A stretch of DNA of 41,527 nucleotides, taken from contig JAHQYN010000018.1 in assembly GCA_024421085.1 (NCBI GenBank), positions 1 through 41,527 on the forward strand, given 5' to 3'. The notes below the pieces were generated by a model that saw nothing but the letters and a program-made list of their open reading frames with translations, had not been told where the DNA came from and ran no database searches. Within the stretch, counting starts at the first letter, position 1. Each line of letters starts with the position of its first letter. Both the position numbers and the translations under genes were made by a program. Positions 8,851 through 18,451 of this stretch are shown piece by piece. The stretch comes from Acidimicrobiia bacterium. GTDB taxonomy: Bacteria > Actinomycetota > Acidimicrobiia > Acidimicrobiales > Aldehydirespiratoraceae.

Positions 8851-9668
8851 TGCGCGTTCGGGTGCCGGGTTCCTCGGCCAATCTGGGTCCGGGGTTCGAT
8901 GCGCTGGCGCTTGCCGTCGACCGCTACTACGAACTCACCGACGAGCCCCTAGAGGGGTTCGAGCCGGTCGGCACCGATGATCTCGTCTGGACCGCGCTGA
9001 AACGCACCGGTGCCTCCTTCGGGCGGTTGTGGTCGCGCAGCGAGCTGCCGATAGCGCGGGGGATGGGCTCGAGCGCGGCCGCCTGTGTCGGGGCCGCGTA
9101 CCTCGGCTTCCGCAACGACGGACTGGACCACACCGCCGCGCGCCATGCCGCGTTCACGGTCGCCGATGAGATCGAGGGCCATCCCGACAACGCCGCGGCT
9201 TCGGCATACGGCGGGTTGAACCTTGCGGTCGGCGGCCGGATCCATACTGATGTTCCGTGCTTGGCGCCCGGTCAGTTCTACATGTGGATTCCGGCGAGCG
9301 TGTCGTTCACAGCCTCAGCCCGCGCGGTTCTTCCCGAGGCGCTTGACATTGTTGATGTGGTAACCCAGGCCGCTTCTTGCGCGGCGGTCTATGCCGGGCT
9401 GTTGAACGGGTCGTGGGATCTCATCGCGGGCGCCAACGGAGACCAGATACATGAGACGGCCCGGTTGAGCCTGCTGCCCGACTCAGCGGAAGTGGTGAGC
9501 AGGCTTCGGGCCGCCGGGCATGCGGCGTGGCTGAGCGGGTCCGGCCCCAGCGTCGGCGCGCTCATCGAGTCGGGCGGCGAGCAGATGCGCCCCGAACCCA
9601 CCGGCGACTGGGTGGCCCTCGGAGTCGACACCACCGGCTGCGTTGAGGTGAAGGCCTTGGGCGGATGA
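8850..9668 (+). CDS. thrB: Homoserine kinase (GHMP kinase)
   Basis: MRVRVPGSSANLGPGFDALALAVDRYYEL; PIARGMGSSAAACVGA GHMP motif; EIEGHPDNAAAS. Confidence 0.95.
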   Translation: MRVRVPGSSANLGPGFDALALAVDRYYELTDEPLEGFEPVGTDDLVWTALKRTGASFGRLWSRSELPIARGMGSSAAACVGAAYLGFRNDGLDHTAARHAAFTVADEIEGHPDNAAASAYGGLNLAVGGRIHTDVPCLAPGQFYMWIPASVSFTASARAVLPEALDIVDVVTQAASCAAVYAGLLNGSWDLIAGANGDQIHETARLSLLPDSAEVVSRLRAAGHAAWLSGSGPSVGALIESGGEQMRPEPTGDWVALGVDTTGCVEVKALGG

Positions 9669-12600
9669 CAACTGCCACCTCCGCGCTGCTGCCTGAGCGC
9701 CTACCTGGGGTCGGGGAGTTGGTGCAAGTGCGGTCGCGGCGCTGGATCGCGGAGGGGGTGACTGAGTCGGGCGTGCCCGGCGAGTCGGCAAGCGTCCTGC
9801 TGGCTTGTGTGGACGACGACAACCAAGGCCAAGCACTGGAGGTGCTATGGGATTGCGAGCCGGATCGTTGGATTCTCAGTGACGAAGGATGGGCCGACTT
9901 GGCATCCAAGGGGCTCGATTCGCCGCGTTTGTTCGCGGCCTACCTCCACACACTTCGATGGAACTGCACCACGGCCACCGACTCACGGCTGTTCCAGGCA
10001 CCGTTTCGAGCGGGCATCACCATCGACGCATACCAGATGGAGCCTCTGCGCAAAGCGCTGACGCTGCCTCGAGTGAATCTGCTCATCGCCGACGACACCG
10101 GTCTAGGCAAGACCATCGAGGCCGGCCTGATCGCCCGCGAACTGCTGTTACGCCGCAAGGCCAGGTCCATAGTGGTGGCTGCGCCGCCGTCGATGCTGGA
10201 GCAGTGGCGGAGCGAGATGGAGGAGCGCTTCGGCCTCGTGTTCGAGATCCTCGACCGCGCCTACGTGTCGCGGATGCGCCGTGAGCGGGGCTTCGGTGTC
10301 AATCCTTGGCGCACCCACAGCCGGTTCCTGGTGTCTCACAACCTGCTGATCGACCCGGCGTACACCGACCCGATGCGGGAGTGGCTCGGTGAGGCGCGGG
10401 CCGGGAGCCTGCTGATCCTCGACGAGGCGCACCATGCGGCGCCGTCATCGGGGGGCCGCTATGGAATCGAGACCAAGATCACGAGGGCCGTGCGCGATTT
10501 GGCCCACCGCTTTGGGCATCGGCTGTTCCTGTCAGCCACCCCCCACAACGGCCACTCCAACAGCTTCTCCACGCTGCTGGAGTTGCTCGACCCGTACCGG
10601 TTCACCCGCGGCGTGAAGGTGCGGCCCAAGACCGACCTCGAGCCGGTGATGGTGCGGCGCATCAAGGAGGATCTTCGCGAGATCCAGGGCGGCTTCCCCA
10701 AACGCAACGTGGTGCCGGTCGAGATCGCCGGTCTGCCCGACGACGCCCCGGAACTGGTCCTGTCGAGGTTGCTCGACGAATACCGCACAGCGCGCGAGCA
10801 GCGCTACGCGTCGGAGCCGACCCGGGTGCGCTTCGCCTCCGGGCTGATGGTCGTCGGTCTGCAACAGCGTCTGCTGTCCTCGGTCGAGGCCTTCGCTCGC
10901 AGCCTCAAGGTCCACCGCGAGACCGTTCAGCGCCACTGGGACAAAGCCCGTGGATCCACCCGTGATCAGCCTTCCGGTTCGCACATCCCGGACGTGAGAG
11001 ACACCGCCGACGATCGGACACCCGGCTTCCTTCGACCTCCGGATGCCGACGACGAGCGAAGCGACTGGACGGCGGACGAGGTCGAGGCCGAAGAGGAGGC
11101 CCAGATCTCGTTGATCGACGCCGCGTCCGACCCGGTCGCCGCCCCCGAGGCGGTGGCCTGGGCCAACGAGCAGCGGCTCCTCGACCAGATGCAGAAGATC
11201 GCGGAGGACACGCGGCACATTCCCGACGCCAAGACGCTCTGGCTCATCGACTGGATCCGCGAGAACCAGGGCCCGGCCCTGCCCGCCCTCGGCCCCCCGC
11301 CCGAGTGGACGGATCGGCGAGTCCTGATCTTCACCGAGAACCGTGAGGGCACTAAGCGCTACCTCAAGTCGATCCTCGAGCAGGCCATCGAGAGCAGCCA
11401 TCGGGCTGACGAGCGCATCGAGATCATCGACGGGCTCACCGGCCGGGCCCGCCGCCGCGAAGTGCAGCGCCGCTTCAACGCCGATCCCGCCAGTGAGCCA
11501 CTGCGCATCCTGATCGCCACCGACGCCGCCCGGGAGGGCCTGAACCTGCAGGCCCACTGCTCGGACCTGTTCCATTTCGATCTGCCTTGGAATCCGGGCC
11601 GCATCGAGCAGCGCAACGGTCGGATTGACCGCAAGCTCCAGCCTGCAGCCGTCGTCAACTGCCACTACTTCGTGCTGCCCCAGCGGGTCGAGGACCGGGT
11701 GCTGGAGGTGCTGGTCACCAAGACCGAGACGATCAAACGCGAGCTGGGCAGCCTCTCGCAGGTCATCGACGATTCAGTGGAGCGGAGGATGCTGTCAGGA
11801 GGAATCCGCCACCGTGACGCCGAAGCGCTCCGTGGCGAGATCGAGGCAGAGTCGCTGGAGGACAGTCGGAGACGAACCACCGAGGAGGAGCTTGAACAGG
11901 CACGTGACCGTTCCCAGGAGTTGAGAGGCCAAATCGAGAAGTGCCAGGACCTTCTGGATAGATCCCAGCGCTGGGCGGGGTTCTCGCCTGGACCATTCCG
12001 CGACGCCATCGACTGCTCGCTGAGCCTTCTGGGCGCTCCGCCGCTGGTGGAAGAAACCGACGATGAGGGCCGCAGGGTATGGACGTTCCCGCCGCTGGAG
12101 CAGCGCGCCGCCACCGATCCGAGTTGGACATCGACGCTCGACTCGCTCAGGGCGCCGCGCAAGCTTGACCAGAAGGTGCCCGAGTGGCGCCGCGATGCGC
12201 CGATTCGCCCCGTCGTGTTCGAGGACGCGGGACGCCTCGACGAAGAGACGGTTCACCTGCATTTGGAGCAGCGGGTGGCGCAACGTCTGCTTTCCCGCTT
12301 CAGGGCGCAGGGCTTCATCCATCACGACCTGTCGCGGGCCTGTCTCGCCCAGTCGAGGGACGCGATCCCCCGGGTGATCCTGCTGGGGCGCCTGTCTCTC
12401 TACGGCCGGGGTGCCGAGCGGCTCCACGAGGAGATCGTGCCGGTGGCGGCCCGCTGGCGCGACCCAGCGAGCCGCGACGGGCCGTTGCGGGCCTACGCCC
12501 GGGACGCGGAGACACGGACGATGGATTTGCTGGAGGTTTCGCTCAACGGCCGCGGGCGTGCCCCCAGCGAGGTCATCCAGCGCCGCCTGATGGATGCAGC

Positions 12601-12994
12601 TGTGAGAGACATCAAGGACCTGCGTCCCCAGCTCGAGCCGAGAGCCGCCGAACACGCCGAAACCGCGAAGCGCAGCCTCGCCCAGCGCGGCGAGCGAGAG
12701 GAACGTGCGCTGCGCGACACTCTTGAGAGGCACCGCGGCCAGGTGGAGGCCGAACTCGCAAGCCATCAGCGCGACTACACGCAGCTCCTGTTGGACTTCC
12801 AGGGCCAGGATGCCCATCAGCTTCAAGAGGACACGCGCCAACTTGATGCCAACATGCGGCACTGGCGCACGCGGCTTGAGCAGTTCGAGCAGGACTTGGA
12901 GCGTGAGCCAGCCCGTGTGCGCGAGTTCTACGAGGTGAGGGTGCAGCGAGTCGAGCCCGTTGGTCTGGTTTACCTGTGGCCGGAGACGAACTGA
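9665..12994 (+). CDS. drmD: DISARM SNF2-like helicase DrmD
   Basis: DDTGLGKTIEAGLIARELL Walker A, LLILDEAHHAA, FLSATPHNGHSNSFSTLLELL, DAAREGLNLQAHCSDLFHFDLPWNPGRIEQRNGRIDR; directly followed by methylase and drmABC. Confidence 0.9.
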   Translation: MTTATSALLPERLPGVGELVQVRSRRWIAEGVTESGVPGESASVLLACVDDDNQGQALEVLWDCEPDRWILSDEGWADLASKGLDSPRLFAAYLHTLRWNCTTATDSRLFQAPFRAGITIDAYQMEPLRKALTLPRVNLLIADDTGLGKTIEAGLIARELLLRRKARSIVVAAPPSMLEQWRSEMEERFGLVFEILDRAYVSRMRRERGFGVNPWRTHSRFLVSHNLLIDPAYTDPMREWLGEARAGSLLILDEAHHAAPSSGGRYGIETKITRAVRDLAHRFGHRLFLSATPHNGHSNSFSTLLELLDPYRFTRGVKVRPKTDLEPVMVRRIKEDLREIQGGFPKRNVVPVEIAGLPDDAPELVLSRLLDEYRTAREQRYASEPTRVRFASGLMVVGLQQRLLSSVEAFARSLKVHRETVQRHWDKARGSTRDQPSGSHIPDVRDTADDRTPGFLRPPDADDERSDWTADEVEAEEEAQISLIDAASDPVAAPEAVAWANEQRLLDQMQKIAEDTRHIPDAKTLWLIDWIRENQGPALPALGPPPEWTDRRVLIFTENREGTKRYLKSILEQAIESSHRADERIEIIDGLTGRARRREVQRRFNADPASEPLRILIATDAAREGLNLQAHCSDLFHFDLPWNPGRIEQRNGRIDRKLQPAAVVNCHYFVLPQRVEDRVLEVLVTKTETIKRELGSLSQVIDDSVERRMLSGGIRHRDAEALRGEIEAESLEDSRRRTTEEELEQARDRSQELRGQIEKCQDLLDRSQRWAGFSPGPFRDAIDCSLSLLGAPPLVEETDDEGRRVWTFPPLEQRAATDPSWTSTLDSLRAPRKLDQKVPEWRRDAPIRPVVFEDAGRLDEETVHLHLEQRVAQRLLSRFRAQGFIHHDLSRACLAQSRDAIPRVILLGRLSLYGRGAERLHEEIVPVAARWRDPASRDGPLRAYARDAETRTMDLLEVSLNGRGRAPSEVIQRRLMDAAVRDIKDLRPQLEPRAAEHAETAKRSLAQRGEREERALRDTLERHRGQVEAELASHQRDYTQLLLDFQGQDAHQLQEDTRQLDANMRHWRTRLEQFEQDLEREPARVREFYEVRVQRVEPVGLVYLWPETN

Positions 12995-15900
12995 TGGCGA
13001 GACTCGACCCGCATGTCGCGGCCCACCTGGAGTGGATCGGGTTCGTCCGACCCACTGGCCTCGTTGTGTCGGCACCCGCACTGGTGCGTGCTGGTGTGAT
13101 CCTGAACCGCCACGACACCGAGGGCCAGCGACTGCTGCGCGCTTGGGACGAGGACACCGATGCTAGAACTCCGACAGATCGGGCATCGGGACTGGCAGAA
13201 TTCCGAGGGTTCGCGGAGACGGTGCTGCGCTGGAGCTTCTCGCCAAAGGGATATGGGGGCACTCCGGATTCTCCCGTCCCGCCCGATCTGGAAATCGGAC
13301 TGCCCGAGTCCGGTGGCGTTTTCCGCCCCGACTTCGCAGTCCGGACTGAACCGCTGCGAGTCCCGCCGAACGAACGCGGAGAACGAACGTCGACTTGGCA
13401 GCTGCTGGTCAGCGTCATTGATCCCGCTGAGGGCTTCGACCACAGCACTGCAGGCGGCTTGGAACTATCGGCTCACGGGCGCATGGAGAGGCTGCTGCGC
13501 CACACCGGTGTCCCGGCCGGGCTGATCTTCAACGGCACCGCGCTTCGACTCGTTTCGGCACCAACCGGCGAGAACTCGGGTTGGTTGGACTTCCATTTGG
13601 CCGACATGCTCCAGGCCGCCGGCCGTCCGATCTGCTCGGCTATGCGGGAACTGCTCGGACAGACCCGCCTGTTGTCCGTACCGGCTGATAAACGGCTCGC
13701 GGCGCTGCTGCACGACAGCCGCAAGTTCCAAAACGAGGTCAGCGAGCGCCTAGCCCAACAGGTGCTCCACGCCCTCTATGAGTTGCTGCGCGGCTTCCAG
13801 GCCGCGCACGACACGTCCGGAGGCGAGCTGCTCGGCCGCCAGCTCATCGACGATTCCGACAAGATCTACCAGGGTCTGCTCACCGTGGTTCTACGCCTCG
13901 TGTTCCTGCTGTATGCAGAGGAGCGTGACATGTTGCCCCAGGACGAGATCTTCTTGGGATCGTATGCGGTATCGGGCCTCTACGAGCGCTTGCGAGAGGA
14001 CGCGGCCATCTACCCCGACACGATGGACCAGCGCTACGGTGCCTATGCACAGTTGCTCGCGCTGTGGCGCATGGTCCACGACGGTGCCCGCGGTCCACAG
14101 ATGAGCCTGTCACCCCGGCACGGTGACCTGTTCCACCCCGACCGCTACCCGTTCTTGGAGGGCCGCGGCGGGGAACACGTTCGCCAGGTCGGCGAGCGCG
14201 TCGATCCGCCCCTCGTGTCCGACGGCGCGATTCACCGTGTGCTGGAGAAGCTGATCGTGCTCGACGCCGAGCGGATCTCCTACCGGGCGCTGGACGTGGA
14301 GCACATCGGCTCCGTCTACGAGACGATGATGGGCTTCCGCCTGGAAACCGCGACCGGGCGCAGCATCGCCGTCAAGGCCGCCAAGAAGCACGGCGCCCCT
14401 GCCACCGTCAACATCGAGGAACTACTGGCCGAACGCCCGCCCAAGAGGGCCAAGTGGCTCCGAGACCGCACCGACCGCAAGCTCACCGCAAAGGTCAGCA
14501 GAGCCGTGCAGCAGGTCGACCCTCAGGTCGGGGGAACTATCGACGATCTGCACGCCGCCCTCGACTCTGTGATCGACAAGAACGCCACGCCCGATCTCGT
14601 GCCGACGGGAGCGATGGTGCTGCAACCCAGTGAGGAGCGGCGACGCTCAGGCTCCCACTACACGCCCCGCGAACTCACCGAGCCGATCGTGCGCATCGCG
14701 TTGGAGCCCATCTTCAACCGCCTTCGCGAGAAAGCCCAAGGGCCGCCCCAGCCCGAGCAGATCCTCGACCTGAAGGTGTGCGACCCAGCTATGGGTTCCG
14801 GCGCGTTCCTAGTCGAATCCTGCCGCCAACTCGCCGACGCCCTCATTGAATCCTGGCGAGTCAACAACATCGTGCCGGTGATCCCACCCGACGAGAACGA
14901 GGTGATCTTCGCTCGCCGACTTGTTGCCCAGCGTTGCCTCTACGGCGTCGACCGCAATCCCAAGGCTGTCGACCTAGCCAAGCTGTCGCTCTGGCTAACA
15001 ACGCTCGCCAAGGAGCACCCTCTTACGTTCCTCGACCACGCCCTGCGCCACGGCGACTCACTGGTGGGACTGTCGATTCCCCAGATCCAAGCCTTTCACT
15101 GGAAGGGCGACGCCCCTATCTTCGAGGAAGGCTTTGAGGCGCTTCAGGCCCGCGAACACTTGGCTAGAGCTGCCGAACTGCGCCAGCTCATCCGCGAGGC
15201 CGACGACACCGTGGCCGACTGGGAGCTAAGAGATCTCTGGGACGAGGCCCAGACAGAGACTAGGGAGGTACGGCGATTGGGCGACCTCGTGCTGCTCGCC
15301 TTCTTCAAGGGAACTAGGCCGAAGGAGCGTGAACTTCGCCGCAGACAGCTCGCAGAATCTGTCCTCCTCGGTGACACGGAACTGCCGCAGGCCCGGCTAG
15401 CAGAGCTCCGCAACGCCGAACAGCCACTCGTCCCTTTCCACTGGGAGATCGAGTTCCCCGAGGTCTTCGACAGAGACAACCCAGGCTTCGACTCCATAGT
15501 CGGCAACCCGCCATTCCTGGGAGGAAGGAATCTCTCCGCGGCCCAAGGAGAGGTCTACTCAAAGTGGCTACTTGCGACGCATGAGCAGTCGAACGGCGGA
15601 GCAGACCTTGTAGCTCACTTCTTTAGGAGGGCATTCGATCTAATTCGAAGTAGCGGCACCTTCGGACTGATAGCTACGAACACGATCGCTCAAGGGGACA
15701 CACGAACTAGCGGCCTGCGTTGGATATGTCAGAACGATGGGGAAGTGTATTGTGCCCAACGAAGAGTCAAATGGCCAGGCGTCGCAGCAGTAATCATCAG
15801 TATTGTCCATGTCAGCAAGGGATCAGTGATTGCCGCCAAGTGTCTAGACAACACATTCGTTGAGAAGATCACTGCCTTTCTCTTCTATCGAGGTGGACAT

Positions 15901-17031
15901 CAAGACCCCAAGCGACTTGCCAATAACTCCGCGAAGAGTTTCCAAGGAAGCATCGTGCTCGGTATGGGCTTCACATTCGACGACCGTGATAGACGTGGAG
16001 TTGCCTCTTCTCTTGAGGAAATGAACCATTTGATTGATGAGAATCCTAACAATCGTGAAGTCTTGTATCCATATATCGGTGGGGAAGAACTTAATGGTAG
16101 TCCTACTCATGATCATCACAGGCACATAATAAACTTTGGAGAGAACGATCAAGCACATTGTATGAACCGATGGCCTCAGCCCTTTCATATCGCAGAAAGG
16201 CGTGTCAAGCCTGAGAGGATGCTCAAAGACGCAGACAAATACCCTAGAATGGTCAACGAATGGTGGAAGTACTGGAATGCACGGCCGGAACTGTACGCCG
16301 CGACGTCTGACTTAAGGCGCGTTCTAGCGAATTCTCGAGTTAGTCATCGCTTGCAGTACGCATTCTTACCCTCAAACATGGTGTATGCGGATTCACTAAT
16401 CGTATATCCGTTTGAGACTTACGCGGCATTCTGTATGCTACAGTCTCGGCTACATGAGGCCTGGGCACTTTTTTTTGGATCATCAATGAAGGATGACCTT
16501 CGTTATACGCCTTCAGACTGCTTCGAGACCTTCCCGTTCCCCCGAGATTGGAAGACACAAAGCGATTTGGAAATGTCTGGCAAGGAGTACTACAACTTCC
16601 GAGCTGATCTGATGGTACGGAACGATGAAGGCATGACCAAAACCTACAATCGCTTTCATGATCCGTACGAGAACAATGTCGATATCGAGAGGCTTCGCAC
16701 CCTGCACACTGCCATGGATCGTGCCGTCCTTGCGGCATACGGATGGTCCGATGTCCCGGTTGACTGCGAGTTCCTTCTCGACTATGAGATCGAGGAGGAG
16801 ACATGGGGCAACAAGAAGAAGCCCTACCGTTACCGTTGGCCCAACGAGGTCCGCGACGCAGTGCTCGCCCGCCTCTTGGAACTCAACGGCGAGCTAGCCG
16901 TCGAGGAAGCTCAAGCAGGCATCACCAAACGCACGAGGACTATAGGCGGCCGACGGTCAGATGCTCGGTCTGTTCAACTCTCGGCCGAGGAAGGTTATGT
17001 CTCTGCTACGTTGTGGGATACAGCCTTCTAG
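12994..17031 (+). CDS. drmMI: DISARM class 1 adenine-specific DNA methyltransferase DrmMI (PglX/Eco57I-like)
   Basis: Motif I DPAMGSGAFLVESCRQLADALIESW, motif IV SIVGNPPFLGG; C-terminal specificity-like region; TGATG-type overlap with drmD. Confidence 0.9.
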   Translation: MARLDPHVAAHLEWIGFVRPTGLVVSAPALVRAGVILNRHDTEGQRLLRAWDEDTDARTPTDRASGLAEFRGFAETVLRWSFSPKGYGGTPDSPVPPDLEIGLPESGGVFRPDFAVRTEPLRVPPNERGERTSTWQLLVSVIDPAEGFDHSTAGGLELSAHGRMERLLRHTGVPAGLIFNGTALRLVSAPTGENSGWLDFHLADMLQAAGRPICSAMRELLGQTRLLSVPADKRLAALLHDSRKFQNEVSERLAQQVLHALYELLRGFQAAHDTSGGELLGRQLIDDSDKIYQGLLTVVLRLVFLLYAEERDMLPQDEIFLGSYAVSGLYERLREDAAIYPDTMDQRYGAYAQLLALWRMVHDGARGPQMSLSPRHGDLFHPDRYPFLEGRGGEHVRQVGERVDPPLVSDGAIHRVLEKLIVLDAERISYRALDVEHIGSVYETMMGFRLETATGRSIAVKAAKKHGAPATVNIEELLAERPPKRAKWLRDRTDRKLTAKVSRAVQQVDPQVGGTIDDLHAALDSVIDKNATPDLVPTGAMVLQPSEERRRSGSHYTPRELTEPIVRIALEPIFNRLREKAQGPPQPEQILDLKVCDPAMGSGAFLVESCRQLADALIESWRVNNIVPVIPPDENEVIFARRLVAQRCLYGVDRNPKAVDLAKLSLWLTTLAKEHPLTFLDHALRHGDSLVGLSIPQIQAFHWKGDAPIFEEGFEALQAREHLARAAELRQLIREADDTVADWELRDLWDEAQTETREVRRLGDLVLLAFFKGTRPKERELRRRQLAESVLLGDTELPQARLAELRNAEQPLVPFHWEIEFPEVFDRDNPGFDSIVGNPPFLGGRNLSAAQGEVYSKWLLATHEQSNGGADLVAHFFRRAFDLIRSSGTFGLIATNTIAQGDTRTSGLRWICQNDGEVYCAQRRVKWPGVAAVIISIVHVSKGSVIAAKCLDNTFVEKITAFLFYRGGHQDPKRLANNSAKSFQGSIVLGMGFTFDDRDRRGVASSLEEMNHLIDENPNNREVLYPYIGGEELNGSPTHDHHRHIINFGENDQAHCMNRWPQPFHIAERRVKPERMLKDADKYPRMVNEWWKYWNARPELYAATSDLRRVLANSRVSHRLQYAFLPSNMVYADSLIVYPFETYAAFCMLQSRLHEAWALFFGSSMKDDLRYTPSDCFETFPFPRDWKTQSDLEMSGKEYYNFRADLMVRNDEGMTKTYNRFHDPYENNVDIERLRTLHTAMDRAVLAAYGWSDVPVDCEFLLDYEIEEETWGNKKKPYRYRWPNEVRDAVLARLLELNGELAVEEAQAGITKRTRTIGGRRSDARSVQLSAEEGYVSATLWDTAF

Positions 17032-17087
17032 TGGCAAACAGCATCCTCATTGTCAGTCTCATGCCATCACAACGTGACCTAGATCAA

Positions 17088-18179
17088 CTAGTAGATGCCA
17101 AACTGCCGGCCTCCCGACATGGTGAAGTGCCCTCCCACACGTTTGCTGCGTCGTCTCAAGTGTGCTCTATTCGCGGTTGGCACGACGATAAGTTCATAGA
17201 CCACGGCACCATCATGTGATGCTTTACTAAACACGAGAACCTGGTTGTCATAGGAAGGCGGGCCCGTTGATGATCCTGGGACAGGCACCGTAAGCACGTC
17301 CATCGAGTTGTTTGAGTATCTCAATGTTCTGTCCCAGGAGATGTGGCCCTTGTGTCTAATAGCCAATTCTCGCAAGTGGGTATCAGGAGGAACATTCTTG
17401 GCCTCAACGCCAAAGAAGACCCGGGTCATCGCGCGCATCATTATCTGGTTCCCCGGAAGTCCCTTCCCGCGGTTCCTGGTCACATTCCCAGCTTCAATCC
17501 AGAGATGTTGCGCTGATCGAAGTCTTAACAGATCTTCCGCCCGGAATCGAGTCCGAAGCTCAACCGCATTGGTTGCGTCGTCCGAGGTCGGTGTAGGTTG
17601 CCCAATAGAATCAGAGTGGGCTGACTGGTAGCGGTCCTCGATTTGTGAGTACCTAGTGGCATCTTGCCATAGGTGACGGAACCACTTGTTCGTGTCTCCG
17701 AGTGCTTTCCAGGCATGCCGTTCGGCGGACGTCTTGGCATCCCGAACTTCGATGACCGTGTCGAGTTCATGGCCTATGGATAGGCCGTTCCTTGAGAGAT
17801 TTGCTGAGCCAGAGACAAGGAGTCGGGCAGTCGGCCCCAGAAAAAGAAATCCCTTCGGATGAAACGGTATCTGTGGAGCACATCTGGGTGAATTCACGAT
17901 CTGGGCTCCGAATGGTATCCGAACCGATGATCGGGGCATCGAGTCGAGCGCGCCGAGTGCAGCTGGCTCTGACCGGCACCAGTCAAGAGCGACCAGCCAC
18001 TGTGCCTTGAGATGGGAGCCCCGACACGCTTCGGAGCGCTCAAGTAACTGAATCCCGCTCTGCGTCGCATACGCCACGGCGGCCCTCAGGTGTCTATAGT
18101 CCCGTTGTCGAGTCGCGTCGGCAAGCAATTCGATGACCGAGCCCTGGCCGGGTTGACCGATCGTCTCAGTCCTGAGCAT
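17088..18179 (-). CDS. Phospholipase D-like (HKD) domain protein, putative nuclease, embedded in the DISARM locus
   Basis: FHPKGFLFLGPTARLLVSGSANLSRNGLSIGHELDTVIEV (H-x-K ... GSAN pattern); C-terminal LWIEAGNVTRNRGKGLPGNQIMM resembles PLD-type restriction endonucleases; likely start MLRTETIGQ at 18179. Confidence 0.75.
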   Translation of the reverse strand: MLRTETIGQPGQGSVIELLADATRQRDYRHLRAAVAYATQSGIQLLERSEACRGSHLKAQWLVALDWCRSEPAALGALDSMPRSSVRIPFGAQIVNSPRCAPQIPFHPKGFLFLGPTARLLVSGSANLSRNGLSIGHELDTVIEVRDAKTSAERHAWKALGDTNKWFRHLWQDATRYSQIEDRYQSAHSDSIGQPTPTSDDATNAVELRTRFRAEDLLRLRSAQHLWIEAGNVTRNRGKGLPGNQIMMRAMTRVFFGVEAKNVPPDTHLRELAIRHKGHISWDRTLRYSNNSMDVLTVPVPGSSTGPPSYDNQVLVFSKASHDGAVVYELIVVPTANRAHLRRRSKRVGGHFTMSGGRQFGIY

Positions 18180-18181
18180 TG

Positions 18182-18451
18182 CTATTTCACCTTGTCTGCG
18201 AAGCAGCGATCTTGATGGCTCGCACCTAGATCCTCGGGAGCGCCCAGCAAGCATCCACGAATCCGCAAGCGAGGATGATGTCCCGACAATCCTGGCCTCG
18301 CTCCGCCTGCTGCCTCTCCACGAGAGCGGATCTCCGACTCAATAGCCCGGCCGCGCGGAGTATTGTGAGCGACCACGGCCCGCTCCATCGGCGCGCCACG
18401 TTCCTCGGCGAGTGGCGCGGTCACCTGCATGTCCGTTTCGCTCCTGCTCAT
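18182..18451 (-). CDS. Uncharacterised small ORF upstream of the PLD-like gene
   Basis: MSRSETDMQVTAPLAEERGAPMERAVVAHNTPRGRAIESEIRSRG...; ORF only, no recognised domain. Confidence 0.2.
   Translation of the reverse strand: MSRSETDMQVTAPLAEERGAPMERAVVAHNTPRGRAIESEIRSRGEAAGGARPGLSGHHPRLRIRGCLLGAPEDLGASHQDRCFADKVK

Larger units (their letters stand above)
8561..8856 (+). repeat. Composite tandem repeat at thrC/thrB junction: 32-bp core plus 15-bp units, super-period 62/77/77 bp
   Basis: Core gggctcagcgtgcgcggtctcggctgatgcgc begins at 8561, 8623, 8700 and 8777, separated by 2-3 copies of gggctcag(cg/ta)ttgac-type 15-mers; array starts inside the thrC 3' end and ends at the thrB start. Confidence 0.96.

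Noticed and set aside
8561-8856. Possible CRISPR array at thrC/thrB
   Set aside because: No unique spacers; short contiguous units derived from thrC, so it is a tandem repeat rather than CRISPR.
10532-11665. Long antisense ORFs across drmD (also 11795..13081, 7622..8482, 28173..29243, 33728..34867)
   Set aside because: High-GC shadow ORFs opposite strongly supported genes, with compositions unlike real proteins.
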